The translations under genes were made by a program, and so were the position numbers. The notes under the pieces were generated by a model. It made no database searches and was not told the DNA's origin. It saw only the letters and a list, made by a program, of their open reading frames with translations. 41,010 nucleotides of DNA. It comes from Actinomycetota bacterium. Lineage in GTDB: Bacteria; Actinomycetota; Acidimicrobiia; Acidimicrobiales; Ilumatobacteraceae. The DNA is taken from positions 1 through 41,010 of the forward strand of contig JAQCGT010000013.1 of assembly GCA_027730505.1 (NCBI GenBank), in the 5' to 3' direction. Positions 16,805 through 27,097 of this stretch are shown one piece after another. Each line of letters opens with the position of its first letter. Position 1 is the stretch's first letter.

Positions 16805-18720
16805 TTGTAGCTCCGGGTCTGGAAGTGGACCTCTTCGTAGACGAGATCCTCGACGTGTCGGTTGGGGGTCATCGGGTCGCCGGTGAATTCCCACGCGGCG
16901 ACATGAGCGAAGTTGTCGTCATCGCGCAGTGCCTCGCCATCTTCGGTCTGATACTCGGACCGGAAGTGGCCGCCACAGGATTCGCGGCGATCGAGGGCAT
17001 CACGGCACATGAGCATGCCGAGTTCGAAGAAGTCTTCGACACGGGCGGCCTTCTCAAGCGTCTGGTTGACACCTTCGGTGCCACCGGTGACTCGAAGGTC
17101 CTTACGGAACTCCTCGTAGAGAGCCGGGATCTCCGAGAGCGCTTTGTCGAGGCCAGCCTCGGAGCGCTCCATGCCGCAGTAGTCCCAGATGATCTTGCCG
17201 AGTTCACGATGGAACCAGTCAGGCGACCGCGTGCCGCCGACAGCAGCGAAGCGCTGGTAGCGATCTCGTGCCTCGGCCTCCACTCGAGCGAACTCGGGGT
17301 GACTGGTGTCGGGGATCGACTTGTTGAGCCAACCGGCGAGATAGTTCGAGATCGTGTAGGGAAGCACGAAGTACCCGTCGGCGAGACCCTGCATGAGGGC
17401 CGATGCCCCGAGACGGTTCGCACCATGATCGGAGAAGTTCGCCTCGCCGGCCGCATACAGACCGGGGATCGTGGTCATGAGTTCATAGTCGACCCACAAA
17501 CCACCCATGGTGTAGTGCGACGCCGGGTAGATGCGCATCGGCACCTCGTATGGATTCTCGCCGGTGATGCGCTCGTACATGTCGAAGAGGTTGCCGTACC
17601 GCTCAGCGACCACGCTCTTGCCGAGGCGACCGATGGCGTCGGCAAAATCGAGGTACACACCGTTCTGCTTGGCCCCAACTCCCTGCCCGGCGTCCACGGC
17701 ACGCTTTGCCGCACGGGACGAGATGTCTCGGGGTGCGAGGTTGCCAAAGCTCGGATAGAGCCGCTCCAAGTAGTAGTCGCGCTCGTCCTCGGGAATGAGG
17801 TGCGCGGCGCGATTGTCACCGGCGTTCTTAGGCACCCAGACCCGGCCGTCATTACGAAGCGACTCGGACATGAGCGTGAGCTTTGACTGAAAGTCGTCAC
17901 TCTGGGGAATGCAGGTCGGGTGGATCTGCGTGTAACACGGGTTGGCGAAGTACGCGCCACGCTTGTGAGCCCGCCACGCGGCCGTCACGTTGCACGCCAT
18001 CGCATTTGTCGACAGGAAGAACACGTTGCCGTATCCGCCGGTGGCGAGCACAACGGCGTGGGCCGAATGCGAGGAGATCTCACCGGTCATGAGATCGCGC
18101 ACGACGACGCCGGCACAGCGACCGTCGATGTTCACGACATCGACCAGTTCGGTGCGGTTGAACAATCGAACGCCACCAAGACCGATCTGGCGAGCCAACT
18201 GCTGGTAGGCACCGAGCAGGAGTTGCTGGCCCGTCTGGCCACGGGCGTAGAACGTACGGCTGACCTGCGCGCCGCCGAACGAGCGGTTGTCAAGCATGCC
18301 GCCGTACTCGCGAGCGAAGGGAACACCTTGTGCGACCATCTGGTCGATGATGTCGACCGACACCTCGGCCAGACGGTGGACGTTGGCCTCACGGGAGCGG
18401 AAGTCGCCACCCTTGATGGTGTCGTAGAAGAGACGGTGGATCGAGTCACCGTCACCGCGGTAGTTCTTTGCGGCGTTGATACCGCCCTGAGCCGCGATCG
18501 AGTGCGCACGGCGGGGCGAGTCGTGGAAGGTGAAGGCATCGACTTGGTACCCGAGTTCGGCGAGGGTCGCCGCCGCCGAGGCGCCAGCAAGACCGGTGCC
18601 GATGACGATCACCTTGAACTTGCGTTTGTTGGCCGGATTGACGAGTTTCTCGTTGGCCTTGAAGTTGTTCCACTTGTCGGCCAGAGGTCCGGCCGGAATC
18701 TTGGAGTCGAGTGTGGTCAT
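16801..18720 (-). CDS. sdhA: Succinate dehydrogenase flavoprotein subunit
   Basis: 639 residues. The FAD-binding Rossmann motif is [20 protein letters not shown] near residue 37, and the covalent FAD His is in [17 protein letters not shown]. The catalytic region includes [15 protein letters not shown] and [13 protein letters not shown]. It oxidises succinate to fumarate in the TCA cycle. Length and the single large cytochrome subunit next door place it in the Bacillus/actinobacterial type-B group; by gene order it resembles M. tuberculosis Sdh1 (Rv0249c-Rv0247c). Reverse (fumarate reductase) activity cannot be excluded. The start is the ATG 22 bases after the sdhC stop. Confidence 0.95.
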   Translation of the reverse strand: MTTLDSKIPAGPLADKWNNFKANEKLVNPANKRKFKVIVIGTGLAGASAAATLAELGYQVDAFTFHDSPRRAHSIAAQGGINAAKNYRGDGDSIHRLFYDTIKGGDFRSREANVHRLAEVSVDIIDQMVAQGVPFAREYGGMLDNRSFGGAQVSRTFYARGQTGQQLLLGAYQQLARQIGLGGVRLFNRTELVDVVNIDGRCAGVVVRDLMTGEISSHSAHAVVLATGGYGNVFFLSTNAMACNVTAAWRAHKRGAYFANPCYTQIHPTCIPQSDDFQSKLTLMSESLRNDGRVWVPKNAGDNRAAHLIPEDERDYYLERLYPSFGNLAPRDISSRAAKRAVDAGQGVGAKQNGVYLDFADAIGRLGKSVVAERYGNLFDMYERITGENPYEVPMRIYPASHYTMGGLWVDYELMTTIPGLYAAGEANFSDHGANRLGASALMQGLADGYFVLPYTISNYLAGWLNKSIPDTSHPEFARVEAEARDRYQRFAAVGGTRSPDWFHRELGKIIWDYCGMERSEAGLDKALSEIPALYEEFRKDLRVTGGTEGVNQTLEKAARVEDFFELGMLMCRDALDRRESCGGHFRSEYQTEDGEALRDDDNFAHVAAWEFTGDPMTPNRHVEDLVYEEVHFQTRSYK

Positions 18721-18742
18721 GGCTGTGGCCTTTCGATCCTGC

Positions 18743-19525
18743 TCAGACTGATGGATGGGAGATGACCCCGGCGAGGGTCATGATCGGGAACGAGACATTG
18801 CCGACAACCACGATGGTGGCGATGCCGGTGGCGAGTCCGCGGCGCCAGCGGTTGAAGCGAGGATTGTTCCAGCCCATCGACTGGAACAGGCTCCATATGC
18901 CGTGGAACAGGTGCGTGCCGAGTGCGATGTTCGCAACGATGTAGAGGATTGCGACCGGGAGCCTCGAGAGCGAGGCGTCGAGATTGCGGTACACCTCGCC
19001 GTACTCATAGCCGGGGTTGACCCAGCCCCAGGTGAGGTCTGCAAGGTGCCAGGCGATGAAGAGCACCACGAGGATTCCCGTCATGCGCATGCTGCGACTG
19101 GCGAAACTGGCCACCTGATAGTCACGGCTGCTCTGGTACCGGACGGGCCGTGCCTTGCGGTTGAGAACCGTCAGCGACCACGCCGCATGGAGATGCAGAA
19201 CCAGGGCGGCGATCAGACCGAGGCGCAGTCCCCACAATGCGTAGCCGTGGGGCACGATGGGCACGAGCAACTCGCGGAGGAAATGGGCGTACACGTCGAG
19301 GTCATAGGCCATGGTGCCGTCGGCCTCCTCGACGAGCCCGATGTAGGCCTTGAGGTTGCCAACCATGTGGCCGATGATGAACAGGATTCCGATGATGCCT
19401 GTCACGGCCATCACGTACTTCTTGCCGACGGCGGTGGCGTAGAGGTCCAGGAGGAACGGACGGCGACTGGTCGTCCGCGAGGTTGCGGTACCCGACACCG
19501 GGCCGCGTTGCAGTGTCTGCGACAT
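18743..19525 (-). CDS. sdhC: Succinate dehydrogenase cytochrome b subunit (type B)
   Basis: 260 residues with five membrane segments starting at [20 protein letters not shown]. Histidines in [22 protein letters not shown] and GTHLFHGIW are candidates for haem b ligands. A single subunit of this size anchors SdhAB and passes electrons to quinone. Two in-frame ATGs compete (19531 and 19525). I pick 19525 because a TAGCGT hexamer (19534-19539) ends eight bases before it, as at other starts here. That hexamer overlaps the stop codon of the upstream HxlR gene, so the sdh operon may have its own promoter in addition to read-through. Confidence 0.92.
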   Translation of the reverse strand: MSQTLQRGPVSGTATSRTTSRRPFLLDLYATAVGKKYVMAVTGIIGILFIIGHMVGNLKAYIGLVEEADGTMAYDLDVYAHFLRELLVPIVPHGYALWGLRLGLIAALVLHLHAAWSLTVLNRKARPVRYQSSRDYQVASFASRSMRMTGILVVLFIAWHLADLTWGWVNPGYEYGEVYRNLDASLSRLPVAILYIVANIALGTHLFHGIWSLFQSMGWNNPRFNRWRRGLATGIATIVVVGNVSFPIMTLAGVISHPSV

Positions 19526-19536
19526 GGCCATGAACG

Positions 19537-20019
19537 CTAGTGGGCAGGTGAACCGTCGGGCACATCCTTCGACGATCCGACATCTCCCGCTGCACGTTCG
19601 ACACCGCGAATCGCCGCAGGCCCAAAGGTCGTTCGACACCGTCGACACCAGAAAGCCTGCTCGAGTTCGGTCCCACATGGGGCATGCACGAGCGCTGTCG
19701 GTGACGGCGTGCCATCGGCATGTTCTTCGCTCCACCGCACCAGAGCGACGAGGACAGGTGAGAGCGCGATTCCGGCATCGGTGAGTCGGTACTCGTGGCG
19801 CAATGGGTGCTCTTGGTACGGCACTTTGATCATCACGCCATTGGACACGAGTCGTCGAAGCCGCTGGGTGAGGATTGGACGGGCGATTCCGAGGTCATCG
19901 CAGAAGTCGTCGAATCGTCTGATACCGCGCAACGCTGCCCGCACGATGAGGATCGACCAGCGGTCACCGATCACCCGCAGTGTGCGGTCGATCGCTTCGG
20001 GCGTGTCGCCTGCGGTCAT
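19537..20019 (-). CDS. HxlR-family winged-helix transcriptional regulator
   Basis: 160 residues. The HxlR domain covers about 8-100: DRWSILIVRAALRGIRRFDDF, then IARPILTQRLRRLVSNGVM, the wing with HEYRLTDAG, and ALVRWSEEHAD. The C-terminal extension has C114 and a CRRC pair that look like a small zinc ribbon. HxlR proteins are dimeric and often respond to oxidised or electrophilic small molecules. The gene lies 11 bases upstream of sdhC and diverges from fbiC, with an inverted repeat in between. Control of itself, fbiC or sdhCAB is plausible. TACGAT (20027-20032) lies seven bases before the ATG. Confidence 0.9.
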   Translation of the reverse strand: MTAGDTPEAIDRTLRVIGDRWSILIVRAALRGIRRFDDFCDDLGIARPILTQRLRRLVSNGVMIKVPYQEHPLRHEYRLTDAGIALSPVLVALVRWSEEHADGTPSPTALVHAPCGTELEQAFWCRRCRTTFGPAAIRGVERAAGDVGSSKDVPDGSPAH

Positions 20020-20026
20020 GGAGTTG

Positions 20027-20077
20027 ATCGTACGCCCGAACTCTGGGTTCTGTTTCAGAACTCACTCGTAGTACCGT
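20027..20077. promoter_or_regulatory. Divergent hxlR / fbiC promoters with central inverted repeat
   Basis: TACGAT on the minus strand (20027-20032) serves the regulator; TACCGT on the plus strand (20072-20077) ends seven bases before GTG 20085 of fbiC. The perfect inverted repeat GTTCTG-TTT-CAGAAC (20047-20061) is centred almost exactly between them and would cover both -35 regions. An additional GAAC half-site lies at 20038-20041. This is the classic position for an autoregulatory operator. Confidence 0.6.
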
Positions 20078-20084
20078 GCTCGAC

Positions 20085-22526
20085 GTGAACCCGGTCTCCG
20101 TCGGCACGCCAACTCGACGCAACCTCGATCTACCTGACGAGGTCGCTGCGATTCTTCAACTCGACCTGCCCGATCTGATCCAACGAGCAGCGGTACTGCG
20201 CGATCAACACCACGGCTCCCGCATCACATACTCCCCGAAGGTTTTCATACCTCTCACAATGCTCTGCCGTGATCGGTGCGGATACTGCACCTTCGCCCAA
20301 CCCCCGGCGAGACTCGACAGTCCCTACCTCACCCCTGACCAAGTGCTCGCCATCGCACGACGCGGAGCTCGAGTCGGCTGCCACGAAGCGCTCTTCACCC
20401 TCGGCGAGGCGCCCGAAGAGCGCTACGACGTCGCTCGGTCATGGCTCAAGGACAACCGGTACGACTCGACCGTGCACTACCTGCACGACATGGCTCGTCT
20501 CGTGCTCGACGAGACCGGGCTTCTGCCCCACGCCAACGCCGGAGCGCTCACCCCCGACGACCTCGCCACACTGCGCTCCGTGTCGCCAAGCCAGGGGATG
20601 ATGGTCGAAACGCTGCGCGACGATCTGGCGTGTCATCGTGGTGCTCCGGACAAGACTCCCGAGCGCCGACTCGCCACCCTCGATGCGGCCGGTGAACTCG
20701 CCATTCCGTTCACCACTGGAATCCTCGTCGGCATCGGTGAGAACCGATCCGACCGTCTCGCTGCCCTCCTCGCAATCGCCGAGAGCCACCGCCGGTACGG
20801 ACACGTTCAAGAAGTGATCGTCCAGAACTTCCTCCCCAAAGATGGCACTGCGATGCGCGACGAGCCTCCATGCCCGCCCGAAGAGTTCATCTGGTCGATC
20901 GCCGCCGCCCGGCTCGTCCTCCCTCCCGAGATCCATCTGCAAGCACCACCCAACCTCTCCGACGACCTGGCGCCTCTGATCGCAGCCGGTATTGACGACT
21001 GGGGCGGGGTATCTCCGGTGACCGCTGATCATGTGAATCCTGAGCGCCCTTGGCCGGATCTCGAGATCCTTCGGGCTGCCACCGAGGATGAGGGCCATGT
21101 GCTCGCCCCCCGCCTCACCGTTCACCCCGAGTTCGCACGCGAGCCCGAACGTTGGATCCATCCCGACCTGCACTTCGCCGTCCTCGACCGCTCCGACGCC
21201 GAGGGACTGGGACGAGACGACCCGGGTGCGGTCTGGCCAGAGAAGGTCACGGCCGCTGACGTCGTTCAGGACGGCGCCGAGGTTGTGCTCATCGGACACC
21301 GCTCGACAGCCTGGTATTCGGGGGCGACGAACCCGCCGCCGGTGCTCGTGCCGGGCGCATCCACGATCGGCCCCTCATCGCCGGTGAGGCGAGTGCTCGA
21401 CCGTGTCGATGAGGGAGAGCCGATCGATCACCACGACATCGTGACCCTCTTCGCCGCCCGTGGACCCGAAGTCGTGGCGATAGCCGAGACCGCCGACCGG
21501 CTCCGTCATGACGCTGTTGGCGACACCATCACCTGGGTCCACAACCGCAACATCAACTACACGAACGTCTGCACCTTCAAGTGCCGCTTCTGCGGATTCT
21601 CGAAAGGTCCGCTCTCGCTCAACCTGCGCGGCACCCCATACCTGCTCACCCTCGACGACATCGCGCAACGCGCGGCCGAGGCCGAGGCTCTCGGGGCAAC
21701 CGAGGTCACGCTGCAAGGTGGCATCCACCCTGATTTCGATGGCGATTACTACATCGACGTCACCCGGGCCGTGAAGCGCGCAGCCCCGAGCCTCCACGTC
21801 CACGGGTTCACCGCTCTCGAGGTGACCGAGGGCGCTCGTCGTCTCGGCGAAGACCTGATCACCTATCTCGGTCGACTGAAGGAGGCGGGACTCTCGTCGC
21901 TTCCGGGCACCGCCGCTGAGATCCTCGACGACGAGGTGCGGGCGGTGCTCTGCCCCGACAAGATCTCCACCGCCGAGTGGCTGGACTGTCACGCAGCGGC
22001 CCACGAAGTCGGGCTCGGCTCCAACGTCACGATGATGTTCGGATCGATCGAGCATCCCGAGTCCTGGGCCAGGCACATCATCGCCACCAGGGACCTCCAG
22101 CAGATCACCGGCGGTTTCACCGAGTTCGTCGGCCTGCCGTTCGTCCACATGGCGTCGCCCATTTACCTCCAGCACCGTGCCCGCCGGGGACCGACGTTCC
22201 GGGAGACGCTGCTCATTCATGCCATCGCCCGCATTGCGTATCGGGGACTCATCGACAACATCCAGCTCTCTTGGGTGAAGATTGGCGAGACCGCAGCACG
22301 ACAATTGCTGCAGGCCGGGTGCAACGACCTCGGCGGCACGCTCATGGACGAGAACATCTCGCGAGCCGCAGGTGCTGCCCACGGTCAGGGAATGACCGCT
22401 GAAGCCTTCAGCGGTCTCGTCGAGCCGCTCGGCCGGCACCTCGCACAGCGCACCACGTCATACGGTCGGGTGGATGGCCACTCGTCGAACGGAGCATCCG
22501 GGTTGGCGACAAGGGTCTCGGCCTAG
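20085..22526 (+). CDS. fbiC: FO synthase, CofG-CofH fusion (FbiC)
   Basis: 813 residues from GTG 20085; the in-frame GTG 20076 is the usual alternative, but the TACCGT hexamer would overlap it. Two radical-SAM halves are fused: CofG with C61, C65 and C68 (LCRDRCGYCTF) and CofH with C496, C500 and C503 (NVCTFKCRFCGF). Together they build FO, the flavin-like chromophore of coenzyme F420, from tyrosine and 5-amino-6-ribitylaminouracil. The fused form is typical of actinobacteria (M. tuberculosis FbiC is about 856 residues), and archaea have two proteins. The other F420 genes are not in the window. It reads toward hppA, 71 bases on. Confidence 0.95.
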   Translation: MNPVSVGTPTRRNLDLPDEVAAILQLDLPDLIQRAAVLRDQHHGSRITYSPKVFIPLTMLCRDRCGYCTFAQPPARLDSPYLTPDQVLAIARRGARVGCHEALFTLGEAPEERYDVARSWLKDNRYDSTVHYLHDMARLVLDETGLLPHANAGALTPDDLATLRSVSPSQGMMVETLRDDLACHRGAPDKTPERRLATLDAAGELAIPFTTGILVGIGENRSDRLAALLAIAESHRRYGHVQEVIVQNFLPKDGTAMRDEPPCPPEEFIWSIAAARLVLPPEIHLQAPPNLSDDLAPLIAAGIDDWGGVSPVTADHVNPERPWPDLEILRAATEDEGHVLAPRLTVHPEFAREPERWIHPDLHFAVLDRSDAEGLGRDDPGAVWPEKVTAADVVQDGAEVVLIGHRSTAWYSGATNPPPVLVPGASTIGPSSPVRRVLDRVDEGEPIDHHDIVTLFAARGPEVVAIAETADRLRHDAVGDTITWVHNRNINYTNVCTFKCRFCGFSKGPLSLNLRGTPYLLTLDDIAQRAAEAEALGATEVTLQGGIHPDFDGDYYIDVTRAVKRAAPSLHVHGFTALEVTEGARRLGEDLITYLGRLKEAGLSSLPGTAAEILDDEVRAVLCPDKISTAEWLDCHAAAHEVGLGSNVTMMFGSIEHPESWARHIIATRDLQQITGGFTEFVGLPFVHMASPIYLQHRARRGPTFRETLLIHAIARIAYRGLIDNIQLSWVKIGETAARQLLQAGCNDLGGTLMDENISRAAGAAHGQGMTAEAFSGLVEPLGRHLAQRTTSYGRVDGHSSNGASGLATRVSA

Positions 22527-22597
22527 CATCATTAAGTAACCGAATGCGGCCGGCCAACGGGGCCCGTACCGCTCAGCCCACAGGAGGCTCTCACACC

Positions 22598-24676
22598 GTG
22601 GACATGATCCCCTACCTCGCCGCGGCATCGGCCATCGCCGCCCTTGCACTGGCGGCGTTCTTCTACAAGTCGGTCGAGGCGGCCTCACCGGGCAACGACC
22701 GGATGGTCTTCTTGATGACCGAGATCCAAAAGGGCGCCAAGGCGTTCCTCTACAAGGAGTACTCCTGGGTGGCGATCTTCGTGGTCGCTCTCGCCATCGT
22801 GCTTGCCATCGTCATCGCCCCCCTGGCAGCGCTCTCGTACGTGCTTGGCGCCGTGCTATCAGCCGGAGCCGGATTCGTCGGCATGACCGTCGCCACCATG
22901 GCGAACGCTCGCACCGCTGAGGCCGCGAAGTCAGGCCCGGGCAAGGCGTTGCCGATCGCATTCCGTGGCGGCGCCGTGATGGGCTTCACCGTGGCAGGCC
23001 TCGCACTGCTCGGTCTCATGTTCACCTATCTGCTTTTCGTGGTGTGGCTGAAGGTCGACAAGGCGTTTGAAATCGTCACTGCCTTCGGACTCGGCGGATC
23101 CTCGATCGCTCTCTTCTCCCGTGTGGGGGGCGGCATCTACACAAAGGCCGCTGACGTCGGCGCCGACCTCGTCGGCAAGGTCGAGGCCGGCATCCCCGAG
23201 GACGACCCTCGCAACCCCGCCACCATCGCCGACAACGTCGGCGACAACGTCGGCGACGTGGCCGGCATGGGCGCTGACCTGTTCGAGTCCTATGCCGGGT
23301 CGATCATCGCCCCGATCTCGCTCATCGCCTTCGCGCTCGCGCTCACCGCTGATTCCATCGGTGACAACATCGGCTATCTCGTGTTCCCGATGGCAATTGC
23401 CTTCGTCGGCATGATCGCCTCGATCATCGGATCGTTCTTCGTGAAGGCCGGTGACTCCACCGACAGCCATGCGCTCTCTCGTGCGCTGCACATGGGCACC
23501 AACGTGGCCATGGGGCTCACGGTCATTGCCACATTCATCGTGGCGTACATGATCTTCGACGGTGACGGACAGAAGCCTTGGGGCATCGCCGTCTCTGTGG
23601 TGGGTGGACTCATCGTCGGCTGGGCGCTCGGTAAGACCGCTGAGTACTACACCTCCGACGCTTTTGGCCCGGTGAAAAAGATCGCCAGTCAGTCAGAGAC
23701 CGGCCCGGCTACGACCGTTCTCTCAGGTGTCTCGACCGGCATGGTGTCGGTCGCCGCTTCTGTGGTTCTCATTCTCATCGGCGTCCTCGTCGCATGGTGG
23801 GGGGGCGACCAGGCATTCGGCGAAGACATCGTTCCCGGCGGCATCTACGGCATCGCCGTCGCAGCGATCGGCATGCTCGCCACCACCGGCGTGGTGGTCT
23901 CGGTCGATGCCTATGGCCCGATCTCGGACAACGCTGGCGGTATCGCCGAGATGGCTCACCTCGACCCATCGGTCCGCAAGGTCACCGATGCGCTCGACTC
24001 ACTCGGCAACACCACTGCCGCCATCGCCAAGGGCTTCGCCGTCGGCTCGGCCGCGCTGACTGCTCTGGCGTTGTTCAAGAGCTTCGAATACGCCATCCAG
24101 GCCGCCGGTGGCACTCTCGACCTCAATGTCGGCGAAGTCGATGCCTTCATCGGTTTGTTCATCGGCGCCGGCCTCCCGTTCCTCTTTGCAGCGCTCACCA
24201 TCGACGCCGTCGGTCGTGCCGCCAACAAGATGATCGAGGAAGTACGTCGCCAGTTCCGTGAGATCCCGGGCCTGCGTGAGGGACGCGAGGACGCGGTCCC
24301 CGACTCGGCCCGTTGTGTGGCAATCTCGACCGAGGCCTCGCTTCGGGAGATGATCGTGCCCGGCGCACTTGCTGTTGTCGTGCCATTGGTAACCGGCTTC
24401 ATCTCGGTGAACGCTCTCGGTGCGATGCTCGCCGGTGTGCTCGTCAGCGGTTTCGCCATCGCCATCTACATGGCGAATGCTGGTGGGGCCTGGGACAACG
24501 CCAAGAAGTACATCGAAGCCGGCAACCATGGTGGTAAGGGCTCCGACGCACACAAGGCCGCTGTTGTCGGCGACACCGTCGGTGACCCCTTCAAGGACAC
24601 CTCCGGCCCTGCCATGAACATCCTCATCAAGGTGATGACGATCGTGGCTCTGGTCTTCGCCAGCGCCTTCGTCTGA
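22598..24676 (+). CDS. hppA: Membrane-bound ion-translocating pyrophosphatase
   Basis: 692 residues, about 16 membrane helices. It splits pyrophosphate and pumps H+ (or Na+) out of the cell. Substrate-binding motifs are visible: [20 protein letters not shown], then [20 protein letters not shown], and near the end [15 protein letters not shown]. The cation-type position reads GNTTAA (Ala, not Lys), which marks the potassium-dependent class; H+ versus Na+ pumping cannot be settled by eye. I choose GTG 22598, ten bases after AGGAGG (22582-22587); ATG 22604 and an upstream ATG at 22544 are less likely. It is convergent with the DUF3097 gene. Confidence 0.95.
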   Translation: MDMIPYLAAASAIAALALAAFFYKSVEAASPGNDRMVFLMTEIQKGAKAFLYKEYSWVAIFVVALAIVLAIVIAPLAALSYVLGAVLSAGAGFVGMTVATMANARTAEAAKSGPGKALPIAFRGGAVMGFTVAGLALLGLMFTYLLFVVWLKVDKAFEIVTAFGLGGSSIALFSRVGGGIYTKAADVGADLVGKVEAGIPEDDPRNPATIADNVGDNVGDVAGMGADLFESYAGSIIAPISLIAFALALTADSIGDNIGYLVFPMAIAFVGMIASIIGSFFVKAGDSTDSHALSRALHMGTNVAMGLTVIATFIVAYMIFDGDGQKPWGIAVSVVGGLIVGWALGKTAEYYTSDAFGPVKKIASQSETGPATTVLSGVSTGMVSVAASVVLILIGVLVAWWGGDQAFGEDIVPGGIYGIAVAAIGMLATTGVVVSVDAYGPISDNAGGIAEMAHLDPSVRKVTDALDSLGNTTAAIAKGFAVGSAALTALALFKSFEYAIQAAGGTLDLNVGEVDAFIGLFIGAGLPFLFAALTIDAVGRAANKMIEEVRRQFREIPGLREGREDAVPDSARCVAISTEASLREMIVPGALAVVVPLVTGFISVNALGAMLAGVLVSGFAIAIYMANAGGAWDNAKKYIEAGNHGGKGSDAHKAAVVGDTVGDPFKDTSGPAMNILIKVMTIVALVFASAFV

Positions 24677-24685
24677 TCGATCCCG

Positions 24686-25504
24686 TCAGGGCGCCTGATC
24701 GGCGATGAAGTCGATCAGGCGCTCGACGGCACCGACCAACTCGGGTTCCAGGTCCGCAAAGGACGACACCGAGTTGCGCAGCCTCGGCCAGAAGCCCTCA
24801 AACGGCACGCCGATCGCCGCGCAGAGCCCCTCCTTCCACGACTGACAACGGGGCACGTCAGGCCACGCATCGAGGCCGATCACCCGTGGGCGAATGCCTG
24901 CCCACACATCGACGAACGGGTGACCGGTGACAAGCACGTTCGGATGACGGACCTCAGCTGCGATTCGTGATTCCTTCGATCCCGCCACGAGGTGATCGAG
25001 CAACACACCCAGTCGACGATCGGGACGTGGAGCAAAGTCACGAACCGCAGCGCCGAGATCATCTGCGCCGTGCATCGGCTCGACAACGACGCCCATCTCG
25101 CGTAGCTCGTCACCCCACACACACTCGAGTAGCTCGGCATCGTGGATACCTTCGACCCAGATCCGATGGGCCTGGGCAACACGAGCCCTCCCCGTGCCGT
25201 CGGCCAGCACTGCCCCAGCAGCGGAAATGCGTTGTGTGGCCGAGGGTTGCGCCTTGGGACGGGTGAGCGTGATCGGGCGGCCCTCGTGCAGGAACCCGCC
25301 GGGCTTCCAACCGAAGTGTCGGAGATGTTGGTGGCGATCTCGCAGGGTCACCCCTTCGGCCGACCATCGCACGATGTCACCGACGAACCCACTCGAACGA
25401 TCCTCGATCACGAGCCCCATCTCGGCCTCCACGGTCCGATAAGCGGGCCGCCGACGCTGCTCGGCGTACTCCTCCAAAATGTCGCGGGGGCCGTTGTATG
25501 ACAT
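24686..25504 (-). CDS. DUF3097 family protein
   Basis: 272 residues, soluble. It matches what I recall of the actinobacterial DUF3097 family: an N-terminal part with [17 protein letters not shown], a central [19 protein letters not shown] followed by [13 protein letters not shown], then [17 protein letters not shown] and a [12 protein letters not shown] stretch. The EG..D and DHL elements recall Toprim-like metal-binding folds, an inference only. Function is unknown. It is convergent with hppA, nine bases apart, and divergent from the DUF4349 lipoprotein gene. Confidence 0.8.
   Translation of the reverse strand: MSYNGPRDILEEYAEQRRRPAYRTVEAEMGLVIEDRSSGFVGDIVRWSAEGVTLRDRHQHLRHFGWKPGGFLHEGRPITLTRPKAQPSATQRISAAGAVLADGTGRARVAQAHRIWVEGIHDAELLECVWGDELREMGVVVEPMHGADDLGAAVRDFAPRPDRRLGVLLDHLVAGSKESRIAAEVRHPNVLVTGHPFVDVWAGIRPRVIGLDAWPDVPRCQSWKEGLCAAIGVPFEGFWPRLRNSVSSFADLEPELVGAVERLIDFIADQAP
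24691..24722. terminator. Hairpin at the convergent hppA / DUF3097 ends
   Basis: A perfect 10-bp stem (24691-24700 with 24713-24722) with a 12-base loop starts 15 bases after the hppA stop, inside the last codons of the DUF3097 gene. There is no T-run on either strand. It could halt or stabilise the hppA transcript. Confidence 0.4.
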
Positions 25505-25557
25505 TCGGACAGCGTGGCACGGGGAACCAACTCGACACCGTCATCGTCGAACGTGAC

Positions 25558-26412
25558 ATGACATCACGTATCTTCAAAGCGCTCGCCATCGGCACCGCCG
25601 GCATCGTGCTTCTCGCCGCCTGTGGCGGCGACGACATGGCCGGTGAGGCATCGGACACCCGCACATATGCGCCGGCTATGGCCGAGGAGAGGGCAAGCCA
25701 AGACGCCTACGCCTACGACGGCGACGTCTCTACTCCTGACATCGATGCCACGGACCGAGCCCTGATCATCACGGTGGCGATCGGATTGGAGAGCGCTGAT
25801 GTGAGCCGCACAGTGGCCGTCATCGAGAGTTCCGTGACGGCTTCAGGGGGCCTCATCTCGTCGAGCGAAGTGGCCTATTCGGGGGAGGAGCACACCGAAG
25901 GCTGGGCGACGATGGTCGTCAGAATCCCACCGGACCGTCTCGACGCGTTCGTCGATGGCCTCGACGCACCAGCCACAGCAGCCTCCGTCACCTCCGTCAA
26001 TCGTTCGACCGACGACGTCACCGACCAGTTGGTCGAACTCGATGTCCGCATCGAGAACCAACGCGAGTCAGTCGATGCGATCCGTCGGCTTATGGTCGAT
26101 GCCACCGAACTCGACGACATCGTGATGCTCGAATATGAACTCAACCGACGCCAGACAGATCTCGAGATCATGCTCGCCCAGCAGGCCTCGATGACCGACC
26201 GCGTTGAACTCGCCACGGTGACCGTCGACATCTATCACCCGGGCGGTGCCCCAGAGCCGGAACGGGGCATCATCGACGGTTTCATCGATGGGTGGTCTGC
26301 GTTCGTCTCTGCAGCGTCTCGAGTCCTCTATCTTCTCGCCGCGATCGGTCCATTTCTCGGCGTGGCATTCGTGATCGCCAGCGGGTTCATCGCAGTTCGC
26401 CGGCGGCGGTGA
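25558..26412 (+). CDS. DUF4349 family lipoprotein
   Basis: 284 residues from ATG 25558. The signal peptide ends in the lipobox LLAAC (Cys at residue 22). An acidic linker leads to the DUF4349-type domain: ALIITVAIGLESADVSRTV, VVRIPPDRLDAFVDGL, a helical arm (VELDVRIENQRESVDAIRRL, LEYELNRRQTDLEIMLAQQ) and a beta return, then a membrane helix near 255-278 and RRRR at the end. Such proteins sit in the membrane with a coiled-coil arm outside; their role is unknown. The same frame is open upstream to 25498, but that extension has no signal character. The 3' end overlaps the convergent gene by 26 bases. Confidence 0.82.
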   Translation: MTSRIFKALAIGTAGIVLLAACGGDDMAGEASDTRTYAPAMAEERASQDAYAYDGDVSTPDIDATDRALIITVAIGLESADVSRTVAVIESSVTASGGLISSSEVAYSGEEHTEGWATMVVRIPPDRLDAFVDGLDAPATAASVTSVNRSTDDVTDQLVELDVRIENQRESVDAIRRLMVDATELDDIVMLEYELNRRQTDLEIMLAQQASMTDRVELATVTVDIYHPGGAPEPERGIIDGFIDGWSAFVSAASRVLYLLAAIGPFLGVAFVIASGFIAVRRRR

Positions 26413-27076
26413 TCGGCCGCCGGATCGCCCAGCCATCAGGTACGAGCACGAAGTCGACACTTGACCCGTCCTCACCGACCACCGGCGCGCGTCGGCCTGT
26501 GTGAGCGGCGACAACCGGCAGTGGCGGGGGGGTCGATCCCCAACCAGCAGCACCCGGCAACCACCAGCGGCGCCAGCGCACGCACCTCCACTCCTCGACG
26601 ATCATCGGTGGCCTTCCCGCAACCTCGATGACCCCGTGCGCGACCCCGTGTTGCACGAAACCGTCATCGATTCGGGTCGGCGTTGATCCGGCTGCGTACC
26701 ACTCGATGTCGCACGCCACCGGAGTGGGTGAGCCATGTGCCACCCCCAGCGCGTCGTCGGGATCGTCGAGCGCCACCGCGGTCGTCTCATTGCCAATCGT
26801 CCACTGCTCGAGTGGATCCTCACAGAGGATCTCGGCCCACAACTGCTCTCCTTTGGCGAGTCCGGGCTCAGTGCGCGCCGGAATCTCCCAGTCGACGACA
26901 TGCAACAACGGCTCCCCTGAACGCACGAGGCACCACCAATAGCCCACTCGCCGGTGGCGAGGATCGAGACGGTGACCGGTCACCAACCCGGTGGTGCCGT
27001 CGGCATTGATGAGGGCGAACGCCCATTCATCGACACATCCCCGGTGCGGGCGCTCATCGGCCGCATCCACCTTCAC
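26387..27076 (-). CDS. Uncharacterised 229-residue protein
   Basis: Not recognised. It is soluble and rich in Trp and short beta-like stretches: DEWAFALINADGTTGLVTG, RRVGYWWCLVRSGEPLLHV, LWAEILCEDPLEQWTIGNE, VACDIEWYAA, MIVEEWRCVRWRRWWLPG. This alternation suggests a beta-barrel such as a lipocalin or AttH-like fold (inference). A TAGTCT hexamer seven bases upstream supports the GTG start at 27076. It is divergent from the SCP2-like gene by only 21 bases, and a lipocalin-like partner for a lipid-binding protein would make sense, but that is guesswork. Its end overlaps the DUF4349 gene. Confidence 0.72.
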   Translation of the reverse strand: MKVDAADERPHRGCVDEWAFALINADGTTGLVTGHRLDPRHRRVGYWWCLVRSGEPLLHVVDWEIPARTEPGLAKGEQLWAEILCEDPLEQWTIGNETTAVALDDPDDALGVAHGSPTPVACDIEWYAAGSTPTRIDDGFVQHGVAHGVIEVAGRPPMIVEEWRCVRWRRWWLPGAAGWGSTPPPLPVVAAHTGRRAPVVGEDGSSVDFVLVPDGWAIRRPITAAGELR

Positions 27077-27097
27077 GCAGGGCAGACTAGGGGCCCT

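Noticed and set aside
9149-22439. Frames of about 355 codons opposite the VWA gene (9149-10219), sdhA (16792-17886) and fbiC (21375-22439)
   Set aside because: Same reasoning: shadows of certain genes on the other strand.
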